DNA of 64,000 nt from an uncultured Bacteroidota bacterium (GCA_937901965.1 CALGSW010000016.1:62001-126000); one strand, 5' to 3'. Counted from the stretch's first letter, positions 25,815 through 35,615 are shown. The notes: generated from the sequence alone by a model not told the origin. Made by a program: numbers and translations.

Positions 25815-26406
25815 CTAATGCTTTTTTCATAATTTTTTTAGCCCATACCGGTGCCAAGGCTAAATCGTGCTTTAGGTTTTTTTTATCTTCCTTTTTTAGT
25901 AATTCAATAATCTTTCTCTCTTCCTCTGCTTTTATATTTCCGTTGCCGATTTCTTTTAGTGCCTGAATAACCAAACTGCTGACTTTACCTTTTGCCATTA
26001 GGTTTTTGGGTGTGGTTTTTTTAAACTTAATGGTTCGCACACCTACTTTAACTGAACGAGGTGAGCCATCCGTAAGTAGCACGATATTCATTGGCACTTG
26101 TGGACTCAATCCTAAAGCGTTTAATGCGGAGCTCCCAGTGAGCACTGTTCTTACTCGGTCCCGCTTAGCGATTGCTTTTGCCACCTCTTCGGCTGTGGGT
26201 ACCAATGGGCCTATCAAAGTACTTACTTTAGGACGGACATAAATACCCTGAGCTACCCTCAATATTACTTTCTTATCTTCTAAACGATCCAATGCTTTTC
26301 GTATGGCATCCGATGTGCCATAACTCAAATAATCGTCTGGCATTATCAGAGCACCTCTCTTTTTGCTTTTGATAGACCGTTCTATTTGTTTTTCAATGCT
26401 TTGCAT
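25798..26406 (-). CDS. DUF6088/AbiEi-type antitoxin with DNA-binding head
   Basis: A 202-residue protein. The N-terminal winged-helix part (DDYLSYGTSDAIRKALDRLE, DKKVILRVAQGIYVRPK) is the DUF6088/AbiEi-type DNA-binding head. The middle domain (TVLTGSSALNALGLSPQVPM) is the usual antitoxin core. AbiEi proteins repress their own operon by binding inverted repeats. A matching inverted repeat with a promoter lies 20-50 bp upstream of this start. The gene is followed by the toxin with a 17-bp overlap. The 57-bp gap separating it from pglX contrasts with the gaps of 9 bp or less, or overlaps, at all other BREX junctions, so it marks an inserted cassette with its own control. Confidence 0.88.
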   Translation of the reverse strand: MQSIEKQIERSIKSKKRGALIMPDDYLSYGTSDAIRKALDRLEDKKVILRVAQGIYVRPKVSTLIGPLVPTAEEVAKAIAKRDRVRTVLTGSSALNALGLSPQVPMNIVLLTDGSPRSVKVGVRTIKFKKTTPKNLMAKGKVSSLVIQALKEIGNGNIKAEEERKIIELLKKEDKKNLKHDLALAPVWAKKIMKKALDDGKN

Positions 26407-26425
26407 CTGTTTGCATTCTTAATAC

Positions 26426-26456
26426 TTGTCACAAATTTAGTAAATATTTGTGACAA
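26426..26456 (-). promoter_or_regulatory. Palindromic operator over the promoter of the toxin-antitoxin genes
   Basis: Perfect 11-bp arms TTGTCACAAAT (26426-26436) and ATTTGTGACAA (26446-26456) with a 9-bp spacer. On the minus strand a -7 element TAAATTTG at 26439-26432 overlaps the inner edge of one arm, and the antitoxin ATG is 25 bp further on. The geometry fits autorepression by the antitoxin. Confidence 0.7.
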
Positions 26457-26463
26457 ATAACTT

Positions 26464-29400
26464 TTACCAGTCTGCTTTTAAATATTTCTCTAACTGGGAA
26501 TTTACTCCTCCGGAAGTCTTTAAAACTTCTGCTCTAAGCATACCCTTCTTTTGTAATGGTGCAATATTCTTACCTACGCCATCATCCAGTTTGGGATCAT
26601 ATCCCTCTGCAATAAGTTCATCTATCTTTTTAGAAAATGTTTCAATCTCTTTAATCTGATTGCGTATTTGCTCTTTTTCGTTTTGTGCCTGTGCAGTATT
26701 GACATCCTGTATCTGAATTAAACGATACTCTAAGTTCTGAATTCGTTGACTTATGTATTGCGATTTAAGCTTGAACAGACTGTCTCTGTTCCATTTGTAT
26801 ATTAGTATATAGGCTTCGAATCCCTGGTACTGACCACTGCTTAAATGCCAGATAAAAGGAGATGCGGGAAGCTGTTTAAATAATTTTAAATGAAAACTAA
26901 AAATATTTAAAAAATGATGCTCCAGATACTCATTGATGGAGCGACCTAGCAAACTGTCCAACTGCATAAATTGGGCAGAGGTGAAGCCATTTTGCAGACA
27001 GTGTTGCTCCAAACGCTGACCGAGGGCTTCTTCCCCTGGCAGACCTACTAATGGAATAATACCATCATCGTCTTGCTGCAACAAAGTGCGGATGGCATCT
27101 GCCAAAAACTCCAGGGCAATCTCTGCTGCTCTTGCCTGTGGTACGGTGTTGGTCTCTTTAAACCAATACCATATATTGATAGGATTGACTTGATGGCGGA
27201 TGCAAAACTCTTCCAGATCGTTGTTACTTTGATAAAGTGTGTTAAAACCATCTTTTATTTCTCTTACTTGTTGCTCATCAAAAGTGGTGGTGCTTAGGTT
27301 TTGAATATGCTCCGTTACTTCTGCAAGCGGATTTTCTAATTGGGCTAAGAAAGCTGATTTGGCTTCCAATAATACAGGAAACAAGCCGATGGATTTACCC
27401 ATCTTGTTTTCTACCTGTTCTCTATCTGCATCACTAAGTTCATACACTTCAAAAATAAGTTCATTAATAATGGCTTCATTGATTAGCACCTGAGCTTGTT
27501 GAGCGTTTTCAAAGTTGAGATAAGCCAATAGACGGTCTTTGAGGGCTAAACCTTGAAAATCCAATAATGGACTTTGAATAAAATTTTTTTCAATTAAACT
27601 GTAACCAGAAAACATAGTATTTATTCTTACATTTGAAGCAACAAGGGAGTTGATACTTCTCTCAATATCATCACCTACATCAGGAAAAGGAATTCTACTT
27701 AAATCTCCAACAGTAATATTTACTGTTGGATTTAAAGAATTGAGAACATAATTTACTACTGTAGAGTTTAATACACCCAAAGCATAATAAAGTGTTTCAC
27801 AATTATCGATGTCATTTTTAAGAAAGAAACCAATATCAGCATCACTTATCCATTGATCTTTATTTTTAAATTTAAAAGACGGTCCTTTAGACCCAACTCG
27901 CGGGGTGTAAATCCCATAATTATTAAAATAATCTAATCCGGAGAAACTTGAAAATTCTTCATTTAAAATATTTTCTTTATTCTTATCAAAATCAATGGTC
28001 AACCAAACATTTCCATACCATTTTTTAAATGGCCCCCCTTTGCTAATTTTTTTTGCAGCCTTATTGTTGTGTTCGTTTACAAATCTGAGATATTTCTCGT
28101 TACGACCAGGATTGAAACCCCTTGTAAGGGTAAATATTTCAGATATTGATTTTTCTTTAAATTTCTCCCTAAATCCATCACTGATCCAATAGATAAAAGG
28201 CCAACCTTCAATTTTTTTAAACGCATTTTGGAATAAGTTATAATTGAGAACATTAGGAATATTATTTATTAGATCGTCATATGTTTTAGCAAATATTTCA
28301 GGCTTGTTGGTGTGATTTTTATATTTTTTAAAATCAAGAAAGAGCCCAATTTTATTATCAAATTTATTTTTTAGTATATATGCTGCCACATCAGCTTGAA
28401 CATCTGAGTTAGCGAATACACCACCTAATCCCAATTCTGCAAGTATTTCAATTTTAGTTTTTGTCAAAATAAATTTTCGCACATCTTTAAATGTAGAAAT
28501 GTACATAAAAGTAAGTGGATGTAGCATACCTGTAAAACCTTCAGGAATGACTAATTCTGAACAACGCTTAATAAACGTCGCATACAAATTAGTATTGAAT
28601 TTATACGGTTGCCGATAGTTGGCGTCCACAAATTTCTTGAGTTCGGGACCAAAATCGGCACTGTCTGTATAAGGTGGGTTGGCTACTGCTACATCGTATT
28701 TTTGAGTAAGGAGTTTTAAGAAGGTAATTGCATCCTGAGTCTTTGTGTTCAAGAATGTTTGACCTTGTTTTGCAGTGTTATTGGCTACGGCTTTTTGCAA
28801 GTTGATAAAGAAGGTTTCCCGGAAATCTCCATACTTCTTGATATTTTCTTCTGAAAACAAAGTAATGCCTTCATCCTTGACCAAACCGTGCAGTTTTATG
28901 CTGAATTTTTCTTCCAGCCGAATGAGTGAACCAAACTTATGGGCTTGTTGCAGGTCTTCCCAAAGATCTATTACGATCCTCTCCAACTGTTGGTCCAATG
29001 GATGTCCGTTTGCAAACAGATGTTTTACCTCTTCATAAGCAGGCAAAAAGAAATCGGAACTTACTATATTGAAATGGTCTATTTTGGTATTTCTCTTTTT
29101 GCGTTTGGCCTTTATGTATAAACCCAATTGAGCTAATTGTACAGCCCGGTCGTCCAAGTCAATACCGTGTAGGTTGTGTTCAATTATCAATTTTGGAACT
29201 TTTGCCTCATCGTAATCTGCTCCGTAATTCTCGATTTGATCCATGTATATGTCGTACAAAAGATCAAATGCGTATAATAAAAAATTACCGGATCCTGTTG
29301 CCGGATCAATAACCTTTATCTCTTGTAATGGTTTCCGCTCCCTGCACACCGACTGTGGAGCATTGGCTATTTTGTATGTGTCTTTAATCTTGCTATTGGG

Positions 29401-30135
29401 ATACATCTCGAGGTATAGTTTCCCCAAACTGTTATCCACCAGAAACTTTACAACCCATCGTGGTGTATATACCTGGCTTTGAATGCATACTTTATTGAAT
29501 TCTGTTGGATCGCCGCTCTCTTTATGTGCAGCTTTCTTGTAGTTATTATAACTTTCATAAAGCCATCCTAAAACATCGTCGCTTTTCCAGATATCTGTAT
29601 CTACCTGTCCGTCTTTCTCAACATCATTAAAAGCATTAACTATTCCAAGAAATTCCAATGCTGTTGGCAAAAGATGGTAAGGATGTTCCAGACTAAATAG
29701 TGGAATTTCACCAGCGAGTTTTGTAAACTGCTCTTCAATAAAAGGGATGAGCCCCTCAGCCTCAGCAGTGCGAGCTTCCGGATTGCCCTCTAACCAAGCT
29801 AAGTGCGCAAATGAGCGGCCTCCATTTGCTTCCCGCTTTGTGACAATTTCCGGATGAAGTACATGTGCCTCCATTACCTTTAATGCTGCCAGACGATTAA
29901 AAAGGGTAAACGTAAGTTCCTCAACGAGTTTCTCAAAAGCTTCAACGAATGTACCTGTCTCGGCAACAAAGACTTCCAAAATTGCCTCAATACGCCGTCT
30001 ATCTTCACGATACTCATTTGGAATATCTTCAATAGGCGTTAGTTTTACAGAGTTTATCCCCATCCTTCCAAGACGGTTGCGAAAGGCTGAATCTGTAAGT
30101 TGTCGTATAAGTTCTACGTGTTCGCTTAGTTTCAT
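26464..30135 (-). CDS. pglX: BREX adenine-specific DNA methyltransferase PglX
   Basis: A 1223-residue N6-adenine methyltransferase that marks host DNA for BREX self-recognition. SAM-binding motif I is DPATGSGNFLLYAF near 278-291 and the catalytic motif IV is VANPPYTDSADFG near 483-495. The C-terminal half holds a target-recognition part (KGPSFKFKNKDQWISDADIG) and a helical tail. The frame is uninterrupted. It starts 6 bp after brxC and ends 57 bp before the antitoxin start. In BREX the methylated site is usually a non-palindromic hexamer; it cannot be predicted from this sequence. Confidence 0.96.
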   Translation of the reverse strand: MKLSEHVELIRQLTDSAFRNRLGRMGINSVKLTPIEDIPNEYREDRRRIEAILEVFVAETGTFVEAFEKLVEELTFTLFNRLAALKVMEAHVLHPEIVTKREANGGRSFAHLAWLEGNPEARTAEAEGLIPFIEEQFTKLAGEIPLFSLEHPYHLLPTALEFLGIVNAFNDVEKDGQVDTDIWKSDDVLGWLYESYNNYKKAAHKESGDPTEFNKVCIQSQVYTPRWVVKFLVDNSLGKLYLEMYPNSKIKDTYKIANAPQSVCRERKPLQEIKVIDPATGSGNFLLYAFDLLYDIYMDQIENYGADYDEAKVPKLIIEHNLHGIDLDDRAVQLAQLGLYIKAKRKKRNTKIDHFNIVSSDFFLPAYEEVKHLFANGHPLDQQLERIVIDLWEDLQQAHKFGSLIRLEEKFSIKLHGLVKDEGITLFSEENIKKYGDFRETFFINLQKAVANNTAKQGQTFLNTKTQDAITFLKLLTQKYDVAVANPPYTDSADFGPELKKFVDANYRQPYKFNTNLYATFIKRCSELVIPEGFTGMLHPLTFMYISTFKDVRKFILTKTKIEILAELGLGGVFANSDVQADVAAYILKNKFDNKIGLFLDFKKYKNHTNKPEIFAKTYDDLINNIPNVLNYNLFQNAFKKIEGWPFIYWISDGFREKFKEKSISEIFTLTRGFNPGRNEKYLRFVNEHNNKAAKKISKGGPFKKWYGNVWLTIDFDKNKENILNEEFSSFSGLDYFNNYGIYTPRVGSKGPSFKFKNKDQWISDADIGFFLKNDIDNCETLYYALGVLNSTVVNYVLNSLNPTVNITVGDLSRIPFPDVGDDIERSINSLVASNVRINTMFSGYSLIEKNFIQSPLLDFQGLALKDRLLAYLNFENAQQAQVLINEAIINELIFEVYELSDADREQVENKMGKSIGLFPVLLEAKSAFLAQLENPLAEVTEHIQNLSTTTFDEQQVREIKDGFNTLYQSNNDLEEFCIRHQVNPINIWYWFKETNTVPQARAAEIALEFLADAIRTLLQQDDDGIIPLVGLPGEEALGQRLEQHCLQNGFTSAQFMQLDSLLGRSINEYLEHHFLNIFSFHLKLFKQLPASPFIWHLSSGQYQGFEAYILIYKWNRDSLFKLKSQYISQRIQNLEYRLIQIQDVNTAQAQNEKEQIRNQIKEIETFSKKIDELIAEGYDPKLDDGVGKNIAPLQKKGMLRAEVLKTSGGVNSQLEKYLKADW

Positions 30136-30141
30136 AAATTT

Positions 30142-33100
30142 TTAGTTGATCTCTATTTCGTCACTGTCATCCGCTCCCGATAATTTCTGTAGTTCCTGCT
30201 TAAGCCACTCCTTGTAAGCTGCTACTTTCATTTTTTTTGCAGGAATGCTGGCAATAAAAGTTCTAATAATTGGGCTAGTTATTCCTTTTAGATCTTTATT
30301 TACAACAGGTGGTTGGCTTACCAAGCCTGCCCTTATTATGTCAATCTCGGCTTTTTTGCTTCCGTAAAGATCAATAAAAGAGAGTACCTCTGAGAAAGTG
30401 AATCGGCTATTTTTATCTTTTACATCAAATTCAATCTCAACTAATGATATTTTTCTCTTTTCTGAGTAATCAATGATTGAACTTGTCTTTTCCATTGCCT
30501 CTTTATTAAGATTTGCCGGCAAAGTATTTATTTCGTCAATTAGACTTATTGCCAATACCTCTACCTCTGCATATTTCTGGGAGCAAACCTTAACTGCACT
30601 GGTAAACAAGCCATGGTAACAGTCTTTTACTCTTTGTGCCGTCTGTTGAAGTAATGAGTAATTCTTTATAACATCTCCGCTTACCAAGCTTCTAAACTCG
30701 TCTGTTAGTTGTTTGATCTCATCATTTTTTAAAGAGGCCTTTATCAGTTCATCTTTTACTGCTTCAACAAATCTTTTCCACTCTACAACCTTTGACAGAT
30801 TATTTCTGATGAACTTCTCTATTTTCTCTATGTTTTGAAGTGCTTTGTGATACTGATCTTTCGCTCCCAGAAACTCTTCGGCCTTGTCTATGTAATTTGC
30901 CTCGCTAACAGCACCGGTGAACTGCCCAAGATAATCTTTGCTCTCCTCTCCAAGAGGAAATAGATTTGAAAATTCCTTCTCGCTGTTTTTGAGTGTAGAT
31001 ACTTTATCTGCAAAAAGTTTGGCGGTATCTCTTATGGAATTTACGAGTTCAAAGTCGTTGGTGTTATAATCCACCTTTTTACCGGTATATTTCTCCACCT
31101 CCATGTCTAAAAGAAACTGAGCAATTTCCTGTCTCTGACTCACAGATAGTGTCTTTGATACAGCTTTAAAACTGGCTTTTCTAAATTCACGGGCAGCAGC
31201 GAATATTCCTGAAACGCCCTCGTCTCTCCAGGAGAATTTCTCCGACCCGTTATATTTGGCTATTACCTTTCCTGCTCTCATCAACGCAGCTACAGATGAT
31301 ATCACTGTTCCAAAGCCAAAACCTGCAGGCGGCTGTTCGAGGTCTTTTTCAAGTGTCGCACCATCAACAAAAGTGTTTCTGATTTTATATAAAATCTCCT
31401 CGGTAACCTTAAGATTTTCTCCTATGAAATTACCTTTATTATCGAAGAAAGCGAAATCTCCTCCGCTGAAATATTGATGTAATCTCGTATTATTGGCCTC
31501 CTTTATCACAGATTCAGCAACTCTGTCGCTGAGTTGCGATGCAAGCCTTTTGTTATAGACATTTTGAATAATCTGCTTTTGCTGTGACTGAAGTGTAATT
31601 TGCCAGTTGTCACTGTTAAGAAGAAGTGTATTGTAAAGGTAAATGGCACTTGAATTAGCAAGTGACTCTTCAACAATATCTTTTATCCGGTTTTGCTTCT
31701 CACCTTTTTGTGTGATAAAGCTCACCATGATTTTACCCTCGTCTGAGTTAGGGTTGCTATATTTTTGTTCCAGATATGAAATTCGTTCAACCTCATCTAT
31801 CAGCTTATCTAGCTCTTTATACCCGGAATTATCCGGCACAAGCCATATCAAGTCTTTGTCATTTTGATGCTGTACCTTAAGAGATTCAATATCTGCAGAG
31901 CGATTATCAGAAATATTATAAATACTTTTAATTTTTATTTTCAGATACTTCTGTGATGGGACATTCAGTTCATCATCATTATCAGTTGTTATATAAAAGT
32001 CGTACGAGAGTCCATTATCAATGACTCTGCTAATTGTTTGTTTAAATGACGAAGATTTATAAACTGAAATAAGTTGTTTTTTCTTAACGAAGCCTTGCAC
32101 GGGAAACCCGTTCATCTCATCTAATAACCTCTGCTCTACATCGGAGGTAATTCTGTAAGTCTTATTAGTGTCCAGCAATATTTTAGCATCAACAAGTAAT
32201 TCAAGTGCTTTGGTAATTTCGTCCTGAACTTTATGGTATGTTTCAGGATCAGAGATAAATGATTTTACAATGTTTGGCAGAGTTGCCGGTGTTACTTCTG
32301 CTTCAGAAAGGAAATTGATTGTTTCGAGAAGTTTCCTGCCGGAAATGGGTGATGCTTCAATTTTTAATATTCTCTCTGCGTTGTCATACCTGTTAACAAG
32401 GCGAATAGGAGGCTGAGGCTGTCCCTCTTTAGCAATTTGCCAACCTGTAACAGTTTTGAAAAGCTCCTGATGTTGCACCTCTTGCTTTAGAATGTCGTAA
32501 GTAGTAATAATTAAACCTCTGGCAGCGACTTTGGTTGATGCATACCCTTTTGTTCCAAAAAGGAAATTTTGTAAAAGGTCAAATTGATACTTGTAGAATG
32601 GGTAATAGCTAGCATATCCTTCTGCAGAGTCTGTTTTTGTAACTCCTGATCCTATAAGAGATGCGTGATCACATATTTTCCCTGAGTTCTTACCATAGTT
32701 TTCTTTAAGTCTTGAAACGCCATCCTCTTTCTTATTCAATAACCTATTACGAATAATCACATCTACCTCTGTTGCTTCAAGGTGTATCTTGGTTTTGAAC
32801 CGGTCTGTTAATTTTGTCAGCTCAGCTTTGGTTATGTTTGAATTTCTAATTACATCATCTAGCTTCTCCTGAGCAATTGCAATTGTCCATATTTTTTGCC
32901 CCAGAGCAGACAATGCTTCGCTTATACCTTCCAGTTCTAGAAGATTTATTTTTTTCTGGTTTATTGCTTCGCTCGCCTCATCAAACAGAAAGACAATTTT
33001 TTCTTCGGGTTTAGTAATTAAATAATTATTCAGCTCCTCTTTCAATCTTGCAGGGCTAAACTGCTCGATATCTCCTCTGATTGTAGTAATGAGGTTGTTG

Positions 33101-33741
33101 TAGTCATTTTCGCTGTTTCCCTTGTTAAGGAATATCTCTTTTGATGCCTTTGAGTATTCTACTAGACGAAGTTTTATATCAGGCCAGTTTTTATTTAAAT
33201 TGCTAAAAACAAAGTCGCTTATGTCCGATTGTTTCTCATTTATCATTAAGTGATAAAGGAAAAACCCGTGCTCATTTTCAGGCAAGTTAAGTGATCGTAA
33301 GAAATTCCTGAACAGTGTATATGCCAGGCCTTTTGAAGTGTCTTGTTTCGCAATGTCAAGAAACACCACTCGTGATTTGATTGCACTCAGACGGGATAAG
33401 GAGTTTTTGACCAGTGCCTCATCTGTTAACCCGGTAAATCTTTGAAGAATTCTTTCCCTTGCACTCGTGCCTGAAAGCATCTTGTCGCTTAGTAAATATC
33501 CCAATAGCTTTCCAAAGTAGGACTTCCCGGATCCGTAAAAACCGGAAATCCATACGCCTGTTTCCTTTATGTTTGATGTGTAAATGGTTGCAAAGTCTGA
33601 GTAATCTTTTGCGAGGCCATCTGTTACAATATAACTTTCAATTTCTGATTGAATCTCAACTTCTGAAACATCCTCAAGGTCAATAACATTTTTAATGTCC
33701 TCGGAAAGGTCTATGGTAAGTATATCTTTAATCTTCATCAT
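30142..33741 (-). CDS. brxC: BREX P-loop ATPase BrxC
   Basis: A 1199-residue protein with an N-terminal P-loop ATPase: Walker A is GFYGSGKSYFGK at about 67-78 and a Walker B-like FLFDEASEAI lies near 250. The remainder is a long helical region typical of BrxC/PglY. BrxC is required for phage exclusion and for methylation in type 1 systems. The start is either of two adjacent ATGs (33741, 33738). It lies 8 bp after brxB. The frame is intact. Confidence 0.95.
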   Translation of the reverse strand: MMKIKDILTIDLSEDIKNVIDLEDVSEVEIQSEIESYIVTDGLAKDYSDFATIYTSNIKETGVWISGFYGSGKSYFGKLLGYLLSDKMLSGTSARERILQRFTGLTDEALVKNSLSRLSAIKSRVVFLDIAKQDTSKGLAYTLFRNFLRSLNLPENEHGFFLYHLMINEKQSDISDFVFSNLNKNWPDIKLRLVEYSKASKEIFLNKGNSENDYNNLITTIRGDIEQFSPARLKEELNNYLITKPEEKIVFLFDEASEAINQKKINLLELEGISEALSALGQKIWTIAIAQEKLDDVIRNSNITKAELTKLTDRFKTKIHLEATEVDVIIRNRLLNKKEDGVSRLKENYGKNSGKICDHASLIGSGVTKTDSAEGYASYYPFYKYQFDLLQNFLFGTKGYASTKVAARGLIITTYDILKQEVQHQELFKTVTGWQIAKEGQPQPPIRLVNRYDNAERILKIEASPISGRKLLETINFLSEAEVTPATLPNIVKSFISDPETYHKVQDEITKALELLVDAKILLDTNKTYRITSDVEQRLLDEMNGFPVQGFVKKKQLISVYKSSSFKQTISRVIDNGLSYDFYITTDNDDELNVPSQKYLKIKIKSIYNISDNRSADIESLKVQHQNDKDLIWLVPDNSGYKELDKLIDEVERISYLEQKYSNPNSDEGKIMVSFITQKGEKQNRIKDIVEESLANSSAIYLYNTLLLNSDNWQITLQSQQKQIIQNVYNKRLASQLSDRVAESVIKEANNTRLHQYFSGGDFAFFDNKGNFIGENLKVTEEILYKIRNTFVDGATLEKDLEQPPAGFGFGTVISSVAALMRAGKVIAKYNGSEKFSWRDEGVSGIFAAAREFRKASFKAVSKTLSVSQRQEIAQFLLDMEVEKYTGKKVDYNTNDFELVNSIRDTAKLFADKVSTLKNSEKEFSNLFPLGEESKDYLGQFTGAVSEANYIDKAEEFLGAKDQYHKALQNIEKIEKFIRNNLSKVVEWKRFVEAVKDELIKASLKNDEIKQLTDEFRSLVSGDVIKNYSLLQQTAQRVKDCYHGLFTSAVKVCSQKYAEVEVLAISLIDEINTLPANLNKEAMEKTSSIIDYSEKRKISLVEIEFDVKDKNSRFTFSEVLSFIDLYGSKKAEIDIIRAGLVSQPPVVNKDLKGITSPIIRTFIASIPAKKMKVAAYKEWLKQELQKLSGADDSDEIEIN

Positions 33742-33749
33742 GAATTACT

Positions 33750-34304
33750 TTAATTTACAATCATACATCTATATTTTGAAGCTTGGCGCACAGAGAGGAA
33801 CATAATATGATCTCCCTCTTTTGTTCCAGGGTATAGAACTACTAGAGGGATACTTGACTTCATTACTACCTCACTCTCCATGATGTGGATGTTCTCAATG
33901 TCACTTCCATATAGAGAACCGGTGTTAATAAGGACAGGAATCCTATCTGCATTGAAAGAATCACTAATTTCGTTCATAATACAACTAAATAAATCCGGCC
34001 CGACCTCTCCTTTTGGTGCTTTAAATATTTGGTGTACAGAGCCCTTTAGCAACTCAAACGACTCTTCAATTTCTTTTTTTTTGTCTTGCACATACGTTAC
34101 CAGAATAGTGTTTAGATCAATGATCTTGTATGATTCAGATCCCATTGTGTTTTTGATAGTATCTATATAACTATCTTCCTGGTCAGGGGGGCATACTAAA
34201 AGAATTGAATTACCTCCATTTGCATTCAATCGTATCTCTGAACGTTTGTTTGATTCAACAACTCTCTTTACCTGATTTACTATTTGTTCTATACTAGTAT
34301 GCAT
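33750..34304 (-). CDS. brxB: BREX protein BrxB (DUF1788)
   Basis: A 184-residue protein of the BrxB family. Recognisable segments are SILLVCPPDQEDSYIDTIKN, the Gly/Ser-rich VLINTGSLYGSDIENIHIME and the closing VVLYPGTKEGDHIMFLSVRQ. BrxB is a small essential component of type 1 BREX; its biochemical action is not known. The start overlaps the end of brxA by 11 bp. Confidence 0.93.
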   Translation of the reverse strand: MHTSIEQIVNQVKRVVESNKRSEIRLNANGGNSILLVCPPDQEDSYIDTIKNTMGSESYKIIDLNTILVTYVQDKKKEIEESFELLKGSVHQIFKAPKGEVGPDLFSCIMNEISDSFNADRIPVLINTGSLYGSDIENIHIMESEVVMKSSIPLVVLYPGTKEGDHIMFLSVRQASKYRCMIVN

Positions 34305-35046
34305 GATTATATATCTCGTTATATGAAATTAATGGCTCAACTGTCAGTTTATCTCCTGTATACATTATATTAAAATACTTGTTGAATTTCTTTTGTATGA
34401 TCCTTTCAATAAATATCTGCCTTTCTGTGAAACCATAATTGATCCATGGGCTATTTAGTAAATTGGAACCCTCTGAAGCAGAAATTAACCAGTATATAAA
34501 CACAACAAACATTTTGTCATTAACATTCAAATGATTTATTGTTTTGTGAACAGAGCCATCTAAAAGTCCAAATTTTTTTAATAGAGTGAGATACTTAGAT
34601 GCTGTTGTATTTACTGTAACATCCGACCACTTTTTCAAATCAGATTGCGTTTGTTTTAGCTCATTAATGCATGCTGATGCTTCATCTACTTTGATAGATA
34701 CCCTTCCGCTGTAAAGCGCTGGAAAAAAGAGTTTATCATTTATATAGTGAAGTAGGCCATTATTTAATGAAGCGTTCCAAAACATAAAAAGCAGTGAGTC
34801 TGCACTTATTTCTTCAGCTTTAATTATCGAACGAAAAAGAGATTCTATATCTTCTGTTTTAAATGTCAAAAGTGTGTTAGTTATAGCGTGTTCAAACCTC
34901 ATGACAGATTTGTCAGTTTTGATTGTAGTAACAGATCTGCTACCACCTCCCGAAAGTATTGCTTTTATGTCCTCATTTAAGAAGACATAAATCAACTTCC
35001 AATCCGGCAAGCCTCCTAAGATATTTATATCTGTATTTATTGTCAT
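34294..35046 (-). CDS. brxA: BREX protein BrxA (DUF1819)
   Basis: First gene of the BREX operon; 250 residues, slightly longer than the about 200 of other BrxA proteins. It has the DUF1819-type helical pattern (ILGGLPDWKLIYVFLNEDIK, ADSLLFMFWNASLNNGLLHY, TERQIFIERIIQKKFNKYFN). Family members are small helical, DNA-binding proteins. It overlaps brxB by 11 bp, so brxA-brxB are coupled. A TAAATTTG motif about 50 bp upstream is the likely promoter of brxA-brxB-brxC-pglX. No WYL-type BrxR regulator gene is present near it. Confidence 0.88.
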   Translation of the reverse strand: MTINTDINILGGLPDWKLIYVFLNEDIKAILSGGGSRSVTTIKTDKSVMRFEHAITNTLLTFKTEDIESLFRSIIKAEEISADSLLFMFWNASLNNGLLHYINDKLFFPALYSGRVSIKVDEASACINELKQTQSDLKKWSDVTVNTTASKYLTLLKKFGLLDGSVHKTINHLNVNDKMFVVFIYWLISASEGSNLLNSPWINYGFTERQIFIERIIQKKFNKYFNIMYTGDKLTVEPLISYNEIYNHAY

Positions 35047-35096
35047 CTACTGTCTTGTAATCACAAAGTGAATTGTTTTTTGTACTGTGTTACATG

Positions 35097-35104
35097 CAAA
35101 TTTA
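35097..35104 (-). promoter_or_regulatory. Probable -7 promoter element of the BREX operon
   Basis: TAAATTTG on the minus strand, 50 bp before the brxA ATG, giving a leader of about 40 nt. A TTTG lies 15 bp upstream of it. The site overlaps a 13-bp match (35094-35106, ATGCAAATTTATT) to the integrase arm repeat at 6623-6635. Confidence 0.4.
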
Positions 35105-35270
35105 TTAAAATATATCACACAAAGATTACATATTGCTATGACAATTTATGACAAATCACTAAGATCTTATTGTAATAACGAGGGAGAGGATGTTGATTCT
35201 ATTGATTTATTATACATCACATACGAGGATCCTTTCAGGGGTACCCCCCACATTGCCTCCACTACCATTT

Positions 35271-35462
35271 TTAGAGGCCTCTTACCTTCTCGTTGTTCTG
35301 TGCTATTAGATGATCCAGATACGCCTCCGCTTCCCACTCTGTCAGTGCGAATATACCCCTGGCTTCCTGTATCCATTCCTGGCGACTCAGATCCTCTAGT
35401 TTCTTTCCGTTCTTCTCTTCCCAAGCTAGAATCCTCTGCTTGCGTTCTTCTGCGATTGTCAT
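35271..35462 (-). CDS. Possible small helical protein (63 residues)
   Basis: Reads MTIAEERKQRILAWEEKNGK and continues with LEDLSRQEWIQEARGIFALT and AEAYLDHLIAQNNEKVRGL. The composition (Glu, Lys, Leu, Trp) and amphipathic pattern look coding, whereas the overlapping frames on both strands are Pro/Ser-rich or broken. It lies in the 640-bp gap between brxA and tRNA-Asn, same strand as BREX. No homologue is recognised, and there is no clear promoter. The rest of the gap (35047-35270 and 35463-35615) has no credible gene. Confidence 0.4.
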   Translation of the reverse strand: MTIAEERKQRILAWEEKNGKKLEDLSRQEWIQEARGIFALTEWEAEAYLDHLIAQNNEKVRGL

Positions 35463-35615
35463 GATAATTGGATTATGGATTAATATTAAGTACTTTATCC
35501 AAATTTGGTCAATTATTGTAGATCTCGTATCTATAGAGTAGGAAGTTGTAATAAGATTTTAAATATTTATATTTGAAAGGATTACGGATGCAATAGCAAA
35601 AATAAAATAGATGGG

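Noticed and set aside
35087..35464. 125-residue plus-strand ORF opposite the small protein upstream of BREX
   Set aside because: Its Pro/Ser/Leu-rich composition is that of the antisense of a Glu/Lys-rich frame, and it has no recognisable domain.
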